Origin: Polyporus tsugae
Lineage: Eukaryota; Basidiomycota; Agaricomycetes; Polyporales; Polyporaceae
Assembly: GCA_024305745.1 (NCBI GenBank)
Contig: JAHRBS010000011.1
Span: forward strand, 896,001 to 960,000
Length of the DNA: 64,000 nt
Direction of reading: 5' to 3'
Shown: positions 12,384 through 24,340 of the stretch, in pieces
Layout: the number at the start of each line of letters is the position of its first letter
How positions within the stretch are numbered: position 1 is the stretch's first letter
Made by a program: the position numbers and the translations under genes
Notes under the pieces: model-generated
What the model saw: only the letters and a program-made list of their open reading frames with translations
The model's database searches: none
What the model was told of the DNA's origin: nothing

Positions 12384-13240
12384 CATCTACCTTTCCGCTT
12401 CTGTCTACCTTCTGGGCCGAAGATTCTTCCCTCCATGCATTGGAGAGAAGGGCATGATGAAGTTGCAGTCTCCTACTACGCTGAGGCAGTTGGCCTCCGT
12501 CCGACGTCGTCCTCTGCGAATAGCAGGCAGGTCCGCGAGTCGCTGACAGTTGTCTCAAGGGGCGATCCCAGCTTGCGTGTGCCCATCAGGACCGTGGGCC
12601 AAACGGAGGGAGGGCTGGCGTGGAAGACCGCGCACAGGGAGACGCGTATGCGGCGAGGGCTATGGGGAAAGTACTGCACCGCACGAGTCGAGGTAAGCAC
12701 CCTCCGATGACTTCCTCCTGCTCAAGTACGGTACGTGCTTATCTGGTCCATGTCGCAGCTGCTCGTACAAAACGAGCACGGGATCCTGCCTCACTGCATC
12801 GATATCCCTGTCATTATTAAAGTCAAGACGACGACGGCCCGGCTCGCGCGCGCGAAGGCGGACCGACACCCGGCGGGCAAGCCCGTCTTCCCCGCCGTCG
12901 AGATCGAGTCCCACCCCATTCACATCCATTTGCGGCGGAGGTTTACCCTCAGGTCGGGTAGCTATACCCAGGATTCCGGCGATGAGACGCTCGTGGCCAC
13001 CGTGAAGAAGCGCGACCTGCTGTCCACGTCGTACAGGCAGTGGGTGGACGACACGGAACCGCGGGACAAGGAGGAGATGGGGAAGTGGGTGCTGCAGTGG
13101 GTGCTGCAGCCGAGTGTCAGGCTGAACCGGTTTCCGCCGACATTCTCGTGCGACTTTGTGGATTGTGCGGTGAGTGCCCGTGTGCTCTGCCGCCTCCGAG
13201 TACTTCCACAACAGCGGCCGGGTTTGATCATCAAGTCATC
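12384..13240 (+). pseudogene. arrestin-like protein fragment
   Basis: In the same open frame as the dynamin end, sequence changes to LPFRFCLPSG, EVAVSYYAEAVGLRPT and RMRRGLWGKYCTARVE (exon to 12692). After a 66-nt phase-0 intron it reads LLVQNEHGILPHCIDIP, VFPAVEIESHPIHIHLRR and VRLNRFPPTFSCDFVDCA (12759-13169). This alternating-strand pattern matches the arrestin-like sandwich proteins of agaricomycetes (interior plus C-terminal sheet). The arrestin N-terminus is missing: the block is joined in frame to dynamin around 12384. After 13169 a possible short intron leads to a few codons and a stop. Arrestins act as adaptors in ubiquitin-dependent endocytosis; this truncated piece has no clear function. 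Confidence 0.65.
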
Positions 13241-13874
13241 CGCCGAACCCTCATCAAACCATGCATAGCCTTTTGGTGTATGATGTATTACAGTATAAAG
13301 ATTCTCCGTTCAGCGTTATCCAAGTCTCCAGTCGACATCGATGGTGGTCAAGAGTCCACTGCATCTTGAAAAATCGTTGGCTCTAGACCTTGTACGCCGT
13401 CCCAATCATACAACACATTTACAGGCGGTGGAACGAATATATTCCAGCTGTACATACGTACAACAGCAACACTAAAGCATCTATCTACAACGGAGTCATC
13501 GCTCCGATGGCTCGAGCGACCGGAGACGGGGTTCCAAAACCATGTACAGAAGGAGATTGCGCTGTATCGCGAGCGCCATAAGTAATGTGAAAGGCCAAAG
13601 GAACAGAAACATTACATATCCAATCTGAATCCAGGGCGAGGGAACGGGGAAGGGTCGGGCGCGCCGAGGCCCGACGACGAGGAGATAGGCGGATACGTAA
13701 CCCGCTAGCTGTGACAAGGGGGTTGAGATGGGTAAGCGAGCAGGGGAGACGGGACGGGACGAGATAGGTTTTAGAGGAAATGCCCTACGACACCCCTTAC
13801 TTGGACGTTAGGATATAGTTAAGTCATACAGTGTCGTGCAGGAATAGACGTGGCGGACGGACAGCAGGATGATC

Positions 13875-13915
<41 letters not shown>

Positions 13916-14113
13916 GGACAGAAGTAAGCAAAAGCGTTGAAGTCAGAAACAGAGTTGGGGGGTAGGAAAGACAGCGATGGGGGAGAATTACCGAGGCTAT
14001 CAAGATGGAGCATAGAAATGTCCGCCGTAACACTTCGACGTCCTGGAATCCATGGAACCACTGTCAGCACGAAAGTAACAGAGGAGAGGAGCGTGGGCGG
14101 TGTGTGGTCGGTC
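13241..14113. other. intergenic, contains a GA microsatellite
   Basis: No supported gene. The stretch is the convergent 3' end between the plus-strand chimera and the minus-strand aminopeptidase P. Confidence 0.5.
13876..13913. repeat. (GA)n microsatellite
   Basis: An uninterrupted GA dinucleotide run of about 19 units. Such runs are length-unstable. Confidence 0.95.
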
Positions 14114-16700
14114 TTAGATATGAGACATGGCGTTGAAGGCAGACGAGCGTCGCGAAGCTGTCCCCGTCACGGGAAACCGGAGGTACCTCATAGCGCGCTT
14201 GTCCTCCCGCAGGAAGGGCTCGAGTTGTTCAAGGCACCGACGGTTGTGGTCCTAAGATTCATCAAGGTCAGCCACCTGCGCGCGCGCTTCGATGCGGGGA
14301 TAGGTAGAGGTGAATGGCTTACCTTGAGCCACTGGCGCTCCTCCTTCGAAAGCATGATCTCCCTGACCATCTTGGTCTGTATAGGCACGGCAGTGAGACG
14401 CTCAAACCCGAGCCAGATGTCACCGTTGAATTGGCCCTTAGTCTGCAGAGTCCGGCGTGGTCAGAAGCGCGCCGAGGCGATCCGACGGAGATGGAAGATT
14501 AGTACCTTCATGCGCTTCACGGCGAGCGCGGACTCTATCCGCATACCCCATTTGCCGGCATTGTCTACCAAGCATGAAGGTCAGACACAGGCCCCGATAC
14601 CACGAACGGCGAGAAGAGAAAGAACGCACAAAAGCCGGGCTCATTGGTGATCACATGGCCGGGAACGAGCACCGTATCCGACGAGAAGCTCTGAGGGCCT
14701 TCGTGAACGTTTAGGAAGGAGCCGAATCCATGCCCGGTGCCATGCTGTAAACACGACAACCGGTCAGAACGCCATCGTCGCAGCCGGACGTGCAACAAGC
14801 GAGGTCACGCCATACCATGTAGTTCAGCCCATCCTGCCAGAGCGCCCTGCGCGCCAGGACATCAAGCTTCGCACCGGACGTGCCTTCTGGGGAAGATAGC
14901 GGAGTCAATAGCAATCTGCGCGACGGACAAGCAACGTATTCGCTGTCAGCAACAATCACGCCACAGCGGAGATGGGGTACGTACGTCACGGTACGTGGCC
15001 TTGGAGGACGCGCGTGTATGCCTCGCACTGGTCCTGCGTGGGATGGCTGAAGTGCAGCGTGCGCGTCGTATCGCAGGTGCCGTCGCGGTACTGCCCTCCC
15101 GAGTCGCTATGGAGAAGGCGAGAGATGAGTATAGGCAACGTATTACGGACAACGTACGATCAGGGTACTTATGGAGCCGATACTCACTTGAGGTAAGGCG
15201 TGTCGCGATCGATCATCTTCGCGGTTGTCTTGTGGGGCACGTAATGGGGCAGTGCTGCCCGCGACGCCATTCGTCAATGTTTGTGCCACAGCTACAGACG
15301 GGAGGGCACTCACCGGCATTGGAGCCGGTCGCGGAGATGTTCTCGGAGGCAAGGCCCATGTAGTACTTGTTCTTGCGCCGGTACTCCGTCAGAGGCCACG
15401 CGGCATCGTACTCGGTAACGTCATAGCCCTGCTGTATCTTCTGCTCGATCCACGCGATCCACCGGACGTACGCCGCGCCGTCTCGGAGGTAGGCGTTGCG
15501 GAGGCTGTTGATCTCGACATCGTTCTTGACCGCCTTCATGTCCTCGACGTGGGACGGCAGCACGGTGTACCGGGAGCTGGTCATCATGAGGCAGATGGCG
15601 CACGACGTCTACGGCGAGATAATGACCTGCAAGGCGGTGAGAGTGAGGCGTGAACTCGGGGAGAAATGTCGCATCCGACTTACATTGCCTTCGCCCCACT
15701 CCCTGCGCCGCAAGAACGTCCAAATCTCGTTGTAGTTGCGCCACACGATTCCGATGGGCTGGAGGTAGCCCTTGACCTCTTCGGTGAGCTTCGCGTCCTC
15801 GATGAAGAGGGTGGCACTCTCCAGGCCGACGAAGAGGTAGGAGTGGAAGATGGGGTTGAACGGGATGTCGTCGCCGCGGATGTTGAGCAGCCACGCTACC
15901 ATGCTGCGTCAGACAATCGCGCGAACATCAGACATGAACATCACGTACCGATCGACGACAAGGTTCGCTACCAACGTCGGAACCTGCATCTGCGACGACT
16001 TAGGCTCCGCCTTCGAGTACGAAGGTATTGCCGATCGCTGCTGCCTGATCCACTCCCTCAATCGCGTGAGCTTCTCGCCGGCCCCGGTACCAGTGAACTT
16101 CTTCGGCTGGACGTAGATCGGCTCCCTGCTCCGCGCGGGCTTGTTGCGCCAGACGAGGTCGTTCAGGTTCTGCGGCGGGTACTGCAACTTCGAGTTCTTG
16201 GGCTTGAGCGCGTTGTTGAGCACGGTCGCGGTTTGGTACGAGATGAGGCGTGCGTCGATGCCAATCTTGGAGTCCTTCGCGCGGTCGATGATCCACTCCA
16301 TCCAGTCTTTGAAGTTCGTCGTGGACCCGCCGGCCTCGACGAGGACCCAGTTCTGGTCGAGCTGCTCGCCCGCCTGGAGCCAGTAGCGGGAGTCGGTGAT
16401 GAGGTACGCAGACCGGATCGAGACGCTGGCCGGCGGTTCCGGTGAACCTAAAACGCAAACAGTTAGCGGACAGCAATGGGATGTTGGCGTAGTAGACGGA
16501 CCCAGAAATCCATTCTCGCCGCTTGTCATGGGGTGCGATATACTCAGATCCATGCGAATCCTCGCTGGGGATCACGCTGGACGACGAGATTAGCATGGGC
16601 GGCGAAGTAAGCCGTGTGAGCAACTCACTAATAGTCAAGGCCGTGCGTGCGCATGAGGTCATGAAGGCTGTCGAGCCTGCTTGTTGTGTCCGGCCTTTCC
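14114..16700 (-). CDS. aminopeptidase P (Xaa-Pro aminopeptidase, M24B), two frame breaks
   Basis: Twelve exons can be placed: ...-16629, 16576-16502, 16447-15949, 15903-15684, 15626-15314, 15254-15188, 15106-14995, 14915-14816, 14744-14630, 14564-14506, 14442-14323 and 14251-14114. Landmarks are [85 protein letters not shown] and RIESALAV. The five metal ligands (two Asp, His, two Glu) are intact. The enzyme removes N-terminal residues preceding proline. Two breaks interrupt the frame: just after FTGTAG (near 16430), and near 14889, where TTCCCCAGAAGG has one base too many between AIDSAIFP and EGTSGAKLD. No ATG lies before DTTSRLDSL; the frame runs open upstream into unrelated sequence. Either a recent pseudogene or sequence error. 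Confidence 0.85.
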
Positions 16701-17911
16701 AATAGGATCCTCGTCGCGGACCTTGCGCTCGAGGGCGGATCGGACCAGCGTGCTTGAAGACTTGGAGGGATACAAGGTTGGATGGCTGCTCCTGCCACTG
16801 GCCTTGGTTGTGTTGGACTTGTAGGTGTTGGAATGTTTGGGGTTGGAGGGAGGAGGGATGTAATGAATGGAGCGGGCCCTGTGGGGGGTATCGTTTGCGG
16901 TATCGCGGCCTTGCTCCCAGTCGGTCTGGCTGTATGAGTGAGAGGAGTGGGACTGGGCGGAGCGAGTCGCACAAGAGCGGGTCTCGCTGAGCGGGGAGTT
17001 GTAAACGGGGGGAGGGGTAGCGCAGGAGATTGTATGTGAGACGTCGAAAGACTCGGTCTCGGATGAGAAGGTGAGCTTTTTGGCGTGGGAGGTAAGGGTG
17101 GCAGTAGGAGACTATGCTGGAGCGGCGAGAGCTGTAGTCCTCAGTAGCGGATCGCTGAGAGTAGGTGAGCCTGCATCGGCACTTCTTGCTGCCGAAGAAG
17201 GGGAGGCAGATGGGAGGCGGGGGCGTGGGAGGAGGCATGGATGTCGCAGGAGGGGATCAGATAGAGATCCAGAGTGCGAGGGAGAGCGTAAGTAGGAGGC
17301 CGCTGGACACGAGGCAGGAAAAGCAGCGACGGAGGACGGGCAGCAGCAGCCTCAGCCTGGATGAGTGCCTGCAGAGACTGAGACGAGCAGCCAGCGTGCG
17401 CACAAACCTCGCCCACCCGTTTCCATAAATGGCACTACTCACCTGCCCTACCGAGGAGACCGTCTGGCCTGCTGCGCTGCATGGAGTTACTTCGGGGCGG
17501 GGCGGTGGAGATGCGTGAACCGGGGGTTGGCTCCGATGCAGTAGCAGAGGGAGAGATGTAGGAGTTTTCATAGGATATCTGTAGACGGGCGAGGTACGAG
17601 AGGAGGTGTGTGAGAGGTTGAGGCGTTGGGTCAGGATGGAGACCTTCGTCGGACTCGAGCGCGGGGAAGTGAATGGTGAGGAAGAGGTCTAAATTTTCGT
17701 CCGATATTGAATGGTCAGTGTTACCAGCTCGGCGGTATGACGACGGGCACGCACCAAAGAAAGCCGTTTTCCTGTCTCCCATGTATCCTCGGCTACGAGC
17801 CATCCATTCTGATGCCTTCTCATTGGTGTACCCCGACGGGAACTCGAGAGATGGAGGGGGTGCTATGATGTCGAGCACGCTGTATTTGAATGGTTCTTCA
17901 TAGCTAGACAT
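16701..17911 (-). CDS. possible TRAPP-II subunit Trs65-like N-terminal region
   Basis: From Met 17911 the sequence reads MSSYEEPFKYSVLDIIAPPP, and across a phase-1 intron (17754-17689) FFDLFLTIHFPALESDEG and QPLTHLLSYLARLQISYE, ending near LLGRAG with a GTGAGT donor at 17442. Further down the strand, SLLPPTPNIPTPTSPTQPRP is open in the frame that continues into aminopeptidase P. The order (FFD..LxLTIxxPxL, then a Pro/Thr-rich PPTPNP linker) recalls the N-terminus of Trs65 from basidiomycetes, a trafficking-complex subunit, but this is recognition from memory and not certain. The C-terminal Trs65 domain is absent, so this is a fragment whatever its identity. Confidence 0.35.
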
Positions 17912-17959
17912 CCGTTGTATGGCGCTGTCCAGGCGGGAGGAGATGGAAGCAAGAGGCAA

Positions 17960-20200
17960 GTCCGAGTCGTGGGTAATGGCGAGCGCGAGTAATAGCGAGC
18001 CTGCGAGCGGCCACTTGAAGCCTCTCTCCCTCTCCTCCGTCCCGACTCCCTCGACGGCCGCCGTGCTCGATCCTCGACTCCTAGCTAGTCTTCATTCGTC
18101 GCAAGTTTCGCCTGGCTTACCAGAAAGTAAAGACCACAGGGCTTGTCGTCCACCGAACTCATTCTGCCATAGTTCTCTGCTTCTGCCAGTCCTCGACACT
18201 GTCGTCCGCCTGTCATGGGTTCATGCGCATCGCATTTTGGGATATACACCAGACCCTGCTACCCCCGGATCCGGACGTGTCCACTGCCGTAGCTCGTCGG
18301 ATGCATCTTGTGTATGTACCCTTTCGCCCATTGAGGTCGTCTTCAAGGTCGACTGCAGCCGGCCTGGGGGCCTGCACCTCTTCGCCCCCACCAGTTTGCA
18401 GTGCTGCAAACGAGGACCTACGTGGCATATCTGGGCCAGAACCAGGTTGGGAGCAGCGTCCAGGTGTGACCGATACATTCACTCGGTACGTTTAACTACT
18501 CTACGGATCTGAACCCCCACTTTGAAGCTCATCCACCGTCCGTAGGCCCCATCATCGGTTCAGAGTTATGGTACAACTAATACATGTGGCTGCAGGACGG
18601 GTGAGTACTGTGTTGTATCTGCATGTGGTTCGAATACTGACAGCCTACTTATGAATATGCCAGCCTGAGCCAGTTCGCCATCGGGATCTAGTTCACGACT
18701 ATGATTCACGAACGCAATATGGAGACTTGTCTCAAGGACGCCGTGGTCAGACTTAGGTGAGTGCATCGGACTAGGCCAACGCGCCTGGGAAAGGATGCGG
18801 GTCAAGTATGCCCGCCGCACGCATATACTCAGCGGGTATAGGTGCTAATCAGTCTGCGGAGGGATGGGTAGTGGAGTCTTCCCGCAGACGTCTGCCTTCA
18901 TAGAGACTTTCTCGTGCCACCCACCCGGTGGATGCAGCACCACGCGTCGCTGCGGTAAACCTGGATTCTTCTTTGGAGCTGTATCCGACGAAACCCGTCA
19001 AATCCAGGACTCCATACGTGTCCCAATGGGAGTGTACATCGCGGACTCACGCTGTGTCCACACAGATTCGAATACCCGCTCGCCGCCGCCACGATCGAGC
19101 AGAGTCTCCACGGTCCCGATTTCGGCCCTGGATATATGTTGCGCGCGGACGCTGATGCTGCACGCAACGGGGCCGACAAGAACAGTCTACTACGTATCGG
19201 ATTCGGTTGACCCCGCTTCCTTCCTCCAGTCTACGGTTGAGACAAACACGTTCTCGCGGACGGCTCCGGGCAGCACCTGTACATCTACATCTACGCGTAC
19301 TGCCTCTCAGATTGCTGCTGCTGAAGTGGATGACGACGCTAGACTTGGGGAGCGTCGCCGACCTTGCTTGGGGCACGGCACACAAGAACCTTCCTCACGC
19401 ACCGATTACCGTGACTGGCGGCCCGCGGGAGGATTGGAGCACGAACTGGATGGAGCTCCTACAGAAGTTCAAATCAGTTTTCGTGGACTAAACGGTACGT
19501 TGACCGTAGATATCTCGCGATGATTGCAGCCTTCTCATGGTGTGGAATTCGACACTTCCGGCGACAGGAGCCCAGGGAAGCCGCACCGGTTCCTCGTCAA
19601 GTCCACAGCACAGGAAGACGCCGCCTGCATCATCGCCGCGTTCAAACCCCGTCCCGGCCTACAACATCGTGGCCGCCCACGTGAACGGTGCCAGCTTGTA
19701 CGCGACCATCCCTTACCTCGATCATCTCCTTGTTCTAACGCTTTCACTTTTGTCTCGACAGCATCACGTTCACCGACCGCTTCCGGCCCGCCATCGACTG
19801 CCGCAAGCACGTCGCCTCCTGTCTCGTCTATATGCACGCCCTCGACGACGCGCCCCTCTGAATCGCCACGCTCTCCCGTGACAGGCCGCGCCTTCTCGCT
19901 GCGACGCGCCAGGCGAAGGAGCAGTAGGACGCGCCGCTCGCGAACAACCCGTGCCTCCCGCACCTTATCGCGGAGCTCTGCCCGCACGTCGCGCCAACGA
20001 AGGAGGTCGCGTTGCCCCTGGGCCCGTACGCGCCCATGATGACGACCGTCGGGTGGGTCGAGGACTGCGTCGCGCCAGTGTGGCCGCAGGACGGCCGGCC
20101 GGCCGGAGGGCCGAGTGATTAGGGTCGACGGGATGCATATGGCATCTTGGATGGGGAGGGTGTGGTTCCAGCCGTGAGTACTTGAGTCGCTACGTCTGCG
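17960..20200. other. unresolved region with decayed coding fragments
   Basis: Some plus-strand stretches look protein-like, for example WMTTLDLGSVADLAWGTAHK with PHAPITVTGGPREDW near 19330-19490, PGYMLRADADAARNGADK near 19130, and PCLPHLIAELCPHVAPTK near 19950. They sit in different frames with stops between them and I could not splice them into one product or name a family. I read this as a degenerate gene or genes, not as empty DNA. Confidence 0.4.
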
Positions 20201-20490
20201 TCTGAGTCTGAGTCTGGGTGGCGACTCTGCTGACTGGGTTTGGTATTTGGGTTTTGGGTTTGTAGGACGATGCACACTTGGTCGATGCAGGGGCAGCGGA
20301 CAATGGTGTCCTTACGGCTATATGGAGTCGTGGCGTTGCTGATGGGTCGCGTCGCGTTGCGTTTCGGGTGGCGGGCGTGTGGGGTAAGGACGTGCTGCCT
20401 GCAGGAGTACGGAGTACATGAGCGAGGCCACCAACCAGGTATATTTTGACATGCCCCGTTGTCAATACGCGGAATGGAAAGGGATCACAC

Positions 20491-20903
20491 CTATTCGATG
20501 TAGGCCGTCCGCTTAGCACGCGCGGTGACGGCGGGCCTGGGCTGAATAATTATTAGCATGCTGTCGGGTAGTTGGACGACAGTACCAACATAAATACCGG
20601 TACCTTTAGCATTTCGGAAATGTTCAGGACGTTCGGCGGGCTGTTGGCTCGGCAGACTATGATCAACAGTAACTGACCGGGTGTCATGAAACGTAAGTCG
20701 AGGGGACGAAGGAGGTCGGGGTTGGAAAACGGAGAGATGTACACAGAATACTGTGCGTCGTGAGGAACTGTCGGAGGCTGGTCCACTGGCAGTTGTTGGA
20801 GGAGACCTTGACAAGATTGCGTGAGATCCTGTAGCTTGCACCCGCACGGGCGCAAACGAGCAACATCCTGTGTATCCAGTTTATTATTGCATTCCAATAC
20901 CAT
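20491..20903 (-). CDS. small spliced hypothetical protein, 116 aa
   Basis: Two exons, 20903-20604 and 20541-20491, joined by a 62-nt phase-0 GT-AG intron, encode 116 residues from MVLECNNKLD to ARAKRTAYIE. The middle reads QYSVYISPFSNPDLLRPLDL and FMTPGQLLLIIVCRA. I do not recognise a family. A rearranged copy with several short indels lies in inverted orientation at 45560-45905, where the second exon and stop are preserved but the 5' part differs. Confidence 0.45.
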
Positions 20904-22120
20904 TTTGGGACAGTCGTCGCTCGAGGGAATCATGGGCAAAAAGTAGAATGCGATTGGGTCACAAATCGATACAAACGGAAGCTAAGGTAGGGCCAGCGTA
21001 GATTCGACTACATCACGTGAGCGTTATGTCACAGCGTCTACTGGGATCGGTGATGGGATAAGTTCGTTCGTATGAAATCTGCTGCAAAACCCAACTGCCA
21101 GCAGCGGTCGTCGCACAGGCGGGGTCACTGTCCCTCCACTGCGCGGGTGAACTGTCAGTGTATACTGTAGTGCAATTGCGTGGCGCGCATCTCGAGGGGT
21201 GTCCAGAAGGATCTGGGAGACATCCTGGGCGGGGTTGCCCAAGGGATCCCCAGCAGCGCGAGCACCTAGAGCACCCGGTCGGCGCGACGTGGACGCTGCA
21301 TCGCGACAAGCCATGACAGTGCTGTCCGCTACTGAGTACTGAGCGCTGAGGGTTAGTAGAGGTGGTGCACGCCACCGACAACTCCCCAGCGCGACCAAAG
21401 CGCGACGGTTGAAACTGTTTGTGTCACCATCCAACCTCCTCGCGCGATGGCTCCCCGACCTTGCCCTGTGCACCTCGCATTGTTAATTGAGAATCATCGC
21501 GCCGTAGGCAGAACCCCACGGTTTGCCTTGCTTTCATCGTGTCCGAGACATTTAGGACTCTGCTTCCATCTAGAGCTCATATAGACATGCGCATTTATAC
21601 CAGAGGGCCCGAGTACAAGCAGTATTATTATATGGTCGCGGACAAGACGGGACTCGGCCCAACGATCGCGCGGAGAAGCGTCGGTAGTTACTGACTTAGA
21701 TTGGCTTATAGGCCATAAACCAATTTCCGTCTCTTCGATCGTGACAGAAAGAGATCACATGATAATCATGTGATGTAGCAGAATCTACGCTGGCCCTACC
21801 TTACATCGGCAAGCGAATATGGGAGACACCAAAAAAGAACCGATACAGCCCCGGTCCGCTAGCCTGATCCACCGCCGCTACTGGGTCCTGCTTCCCCTAC
21901 CAGGCCGGGTGTCGTGCCACGATCGAGGTCGGACGCCTCGGAGTTTTGACGTGATCGTCTGCGAGTGTGACGATCCTGTACCAGCAGAAGACGAGCCCTC
22001 CTTCCCTCGATCATTCGCTGGCGAATGGTTGGCGCGGTGGATGCAGTGGCGTCCTCTTCTTGTGTGCGTTGCTCTCGTACGAGCATCTTGACATTACCGC
22101 GAGGATTTCCAAACACCCAT
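20904..22120. other. intergenic, no convincing gene
   Basis: Open frames of up to 149 codons on the minus strand are rich in Arg/Ser/Cys and carry no motif. No coherent spliced gene was found. The sequence is low in recognisable signals apart from AT-rich patches near 21480-21800. Confidence 0.4.
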
Positions 22121-24340
22121 CTAGAAAGAGAACCTCAGAGCGACGTGGTAGAGTGGAAAGGACTCAAAGTCAGCGCACCGGTTCATGTACGCGAGGATAT
22201 TCTCCGCGAGGATGTCCTTCTCAGTCTCCGGTTTTGGAAACACGTTGTCGATGTTGTCCAGGTGTTCTTGCTCCACCTCGAGGAGTTGCTGAATCGCTGT
22301 ATGAAAAGCCAGTCCAGATGGGTCGCTGTTGACGTTGTCGTCCCATGGGGGGTCGTCGCTCAAGAGGAAGCGCACCTATGATGGCGTCGGAATCAGCTCC
22401 GTAACTGCGCAGTCACTGGGACTTACCAACGTGGCGACGTAAGTATGCCAGCAACGGGGCAGACAGCGCTGCAATCTTGTAAGTTGTATTTCGCAGCGAG
22501 TGATCCGCGCCCCGTTCCACCCTTGCCGGCTTCAAGGTCTGCAGAGCTCGCTCCCTTTAAAAACGTCCGGGTGCACTGTGATAACGGCCAGATATCAAGA
22601 TGGATACCACAAGGATAGGAAAACAAAGACGAGCCTTCGTGATAAGCTCGCTCTTGAACATGCCATGCGACGGATCGAGTGGATCAAATTGATGGGTCGG
22701 TGGGAACAGAAATGCGGGGACTGTTGTGTCCGCATCCGTGTCGGGATCTTCTTGTTGCCGTCTCTTCTTGGTTGCTGGTGGTTCGTGGACAGCGCGACGG
22801 CAATACCTAAGCGCGAGATTAGCAATGAAGTGAACGTATGGGCGCGACTTACTTCTCCGGATCGAGGTCAAACTCCTCGAGCTCATTGATGTTCACAAGA
22901 AGTCGTCCCGTGTACGTTGAGTTGAAGCCACAATTGCGCTCTTTCTGGGAATACTGGGCTTTGGTGAGGGCTGGGATCTTGTCTCCGTCAGGCAGCGTGA
23001 CCGATCGGAAGAAGCTTGGAAGCTCCGCCTTGAGGGTGTTGATATCGGTGGAGCGAGCGGCGCGTGCATGGTGAGAAATCTAAAGCCCATGCAGTGGGTT
23101 AGTCTGACCACTGCGAACATGACACACTTACAAATTGGGACATATTGATGGTGCGTGCCGGCCGCTTCTTCAGATGTTCTACATACGCACGCAGCATGGG
23201 GAAATTCTCTATCATCGTCTCGAACGTGCGGACGTAGTAGTCAGCAAGTTCGAAGTTTCTGTTAATGGTGACGTTAGCAGTTGTTATAAAGAGCCAGTTG
23301 TACTTACAGCGTCCGCATAGCCTTGATCCGCTTCGCACGGTCTTCGTCGGTGAGTGGACCAAGCTCCCAGATCGTCATTCCAGTAATAAGCATGTTCGCG
23401 AAGTCTTCATACAGCGAGATCGAACGTGGGAAGAAGCGACACTCATCGTGTAAGGTAACAAGGCATAGGCTAGCATTCCTGGGGGTTTTATTCGATCACA
23501 GCCCCTTGTACACGAGAACGGAGGCTACTTACTTGATCGAGAATGTGTTAGTGATGTGTTTCATGTCAGACTCGAACCTTGAAGGGGTGAGGTCTTCTGG
23601 AGAGGCGGAGGACACCTTAACTCGAGGGCCGGACGATGATCGTGGCTGGATCCAGAGGAAGATGATGGCGACCGGCGACGTTGACGTTTAGACGATCGAC
23701 CACGGGTGCGCGGCTCTTCCCGGGAGCGGCGTGAGCGACGTGAACGGGAGGGTGTAGAGCTCCGGGAGCGGGAATACGAATGTCCCCGTGGACGGGACAC
23801 ATGCAACTCGCTGGTCGACAAAGAGGGGTCGTTGTTCAGCTCCCCGTTGGAATTACGTGAACTGGGTTGCTGAGAAGGCATCAGAGGAGGATCGCTTGGT
23901 GTCGGCCCTGGCGGTCGGCTGAGCTCTAGAACAGGATGACGTCAATTCAAAAGGGATGCCAGAACAACCCGAACTTACGCGAGTTGGATGAACTCCCCTG
24001 CACGATTAGTTGGCGATTGTCGGGCTAAGGAACATTGTCCAAACTTGGCCCTTGGGAGTTGTCTTGCCTGGGTCGCTCCTCACGGTCAGCGTGCCTGCGA
24101 TGATCTGGTGAGTACTCTCGTTCTCGTTCTCGTCTCCTGCTCGACGTGTGGCGGTCGCGGCGATGGCCATGGCGCGATCTTGAGCGTGACTTCAATGTCG
24201 TCCGGGACCTCTTGGGCGGTGGCGTCCGGGACCTGAATTCCACGGCTCTGCCAAGGGCACATAGTGAGCATCAACTTGTTATATGCGTCAGCCGAGGGAT
24301 TTACCTGGGGCGGGCGTCTCCTGTGTCGGCTACGACTCAT
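22121..24340 (-). CDS. DUF6698-like protein with an RS-rich N-terminus
   Basis: Exons placed in phase: 23925-23616, 23577-23533, 23478-23308, 23258-23132, 23079-22853, 22806-22608, 22575-22427 and 22375-22121. Upstream exons (near 24340-24000) encode Arg/Ser-rich sequence such as RSRSRHGHRRDRH but are not fully phased. The core reads FANMLITGMTIWELG, ADYYVRTFETMIENFPML, HHARAARSTDINTLKAELPS, FLFPPTHQFDPLDPSHGMFK and LLSDDPPWDDNVN. The order (arm, RSDDxxxLK, LFP..DP..G+..S, LRF.L..) matches the agaricomycete DUF6698 proteins, whose function is unknown. There is one frame break: the block before 22427 ends in the frame one base off YVATL, so a base seems lost near 22440. Basic serine-rich N-termini suggest a nuclear location. 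Confidence 0.55.

Noticed and set aside
16000..17238. 412-codon minus-strand open frame
   Set aside because: It contains one true aminopeptidase P exon (16576-16502), but the rest is introns and off-frame reading of neighbouring exons.
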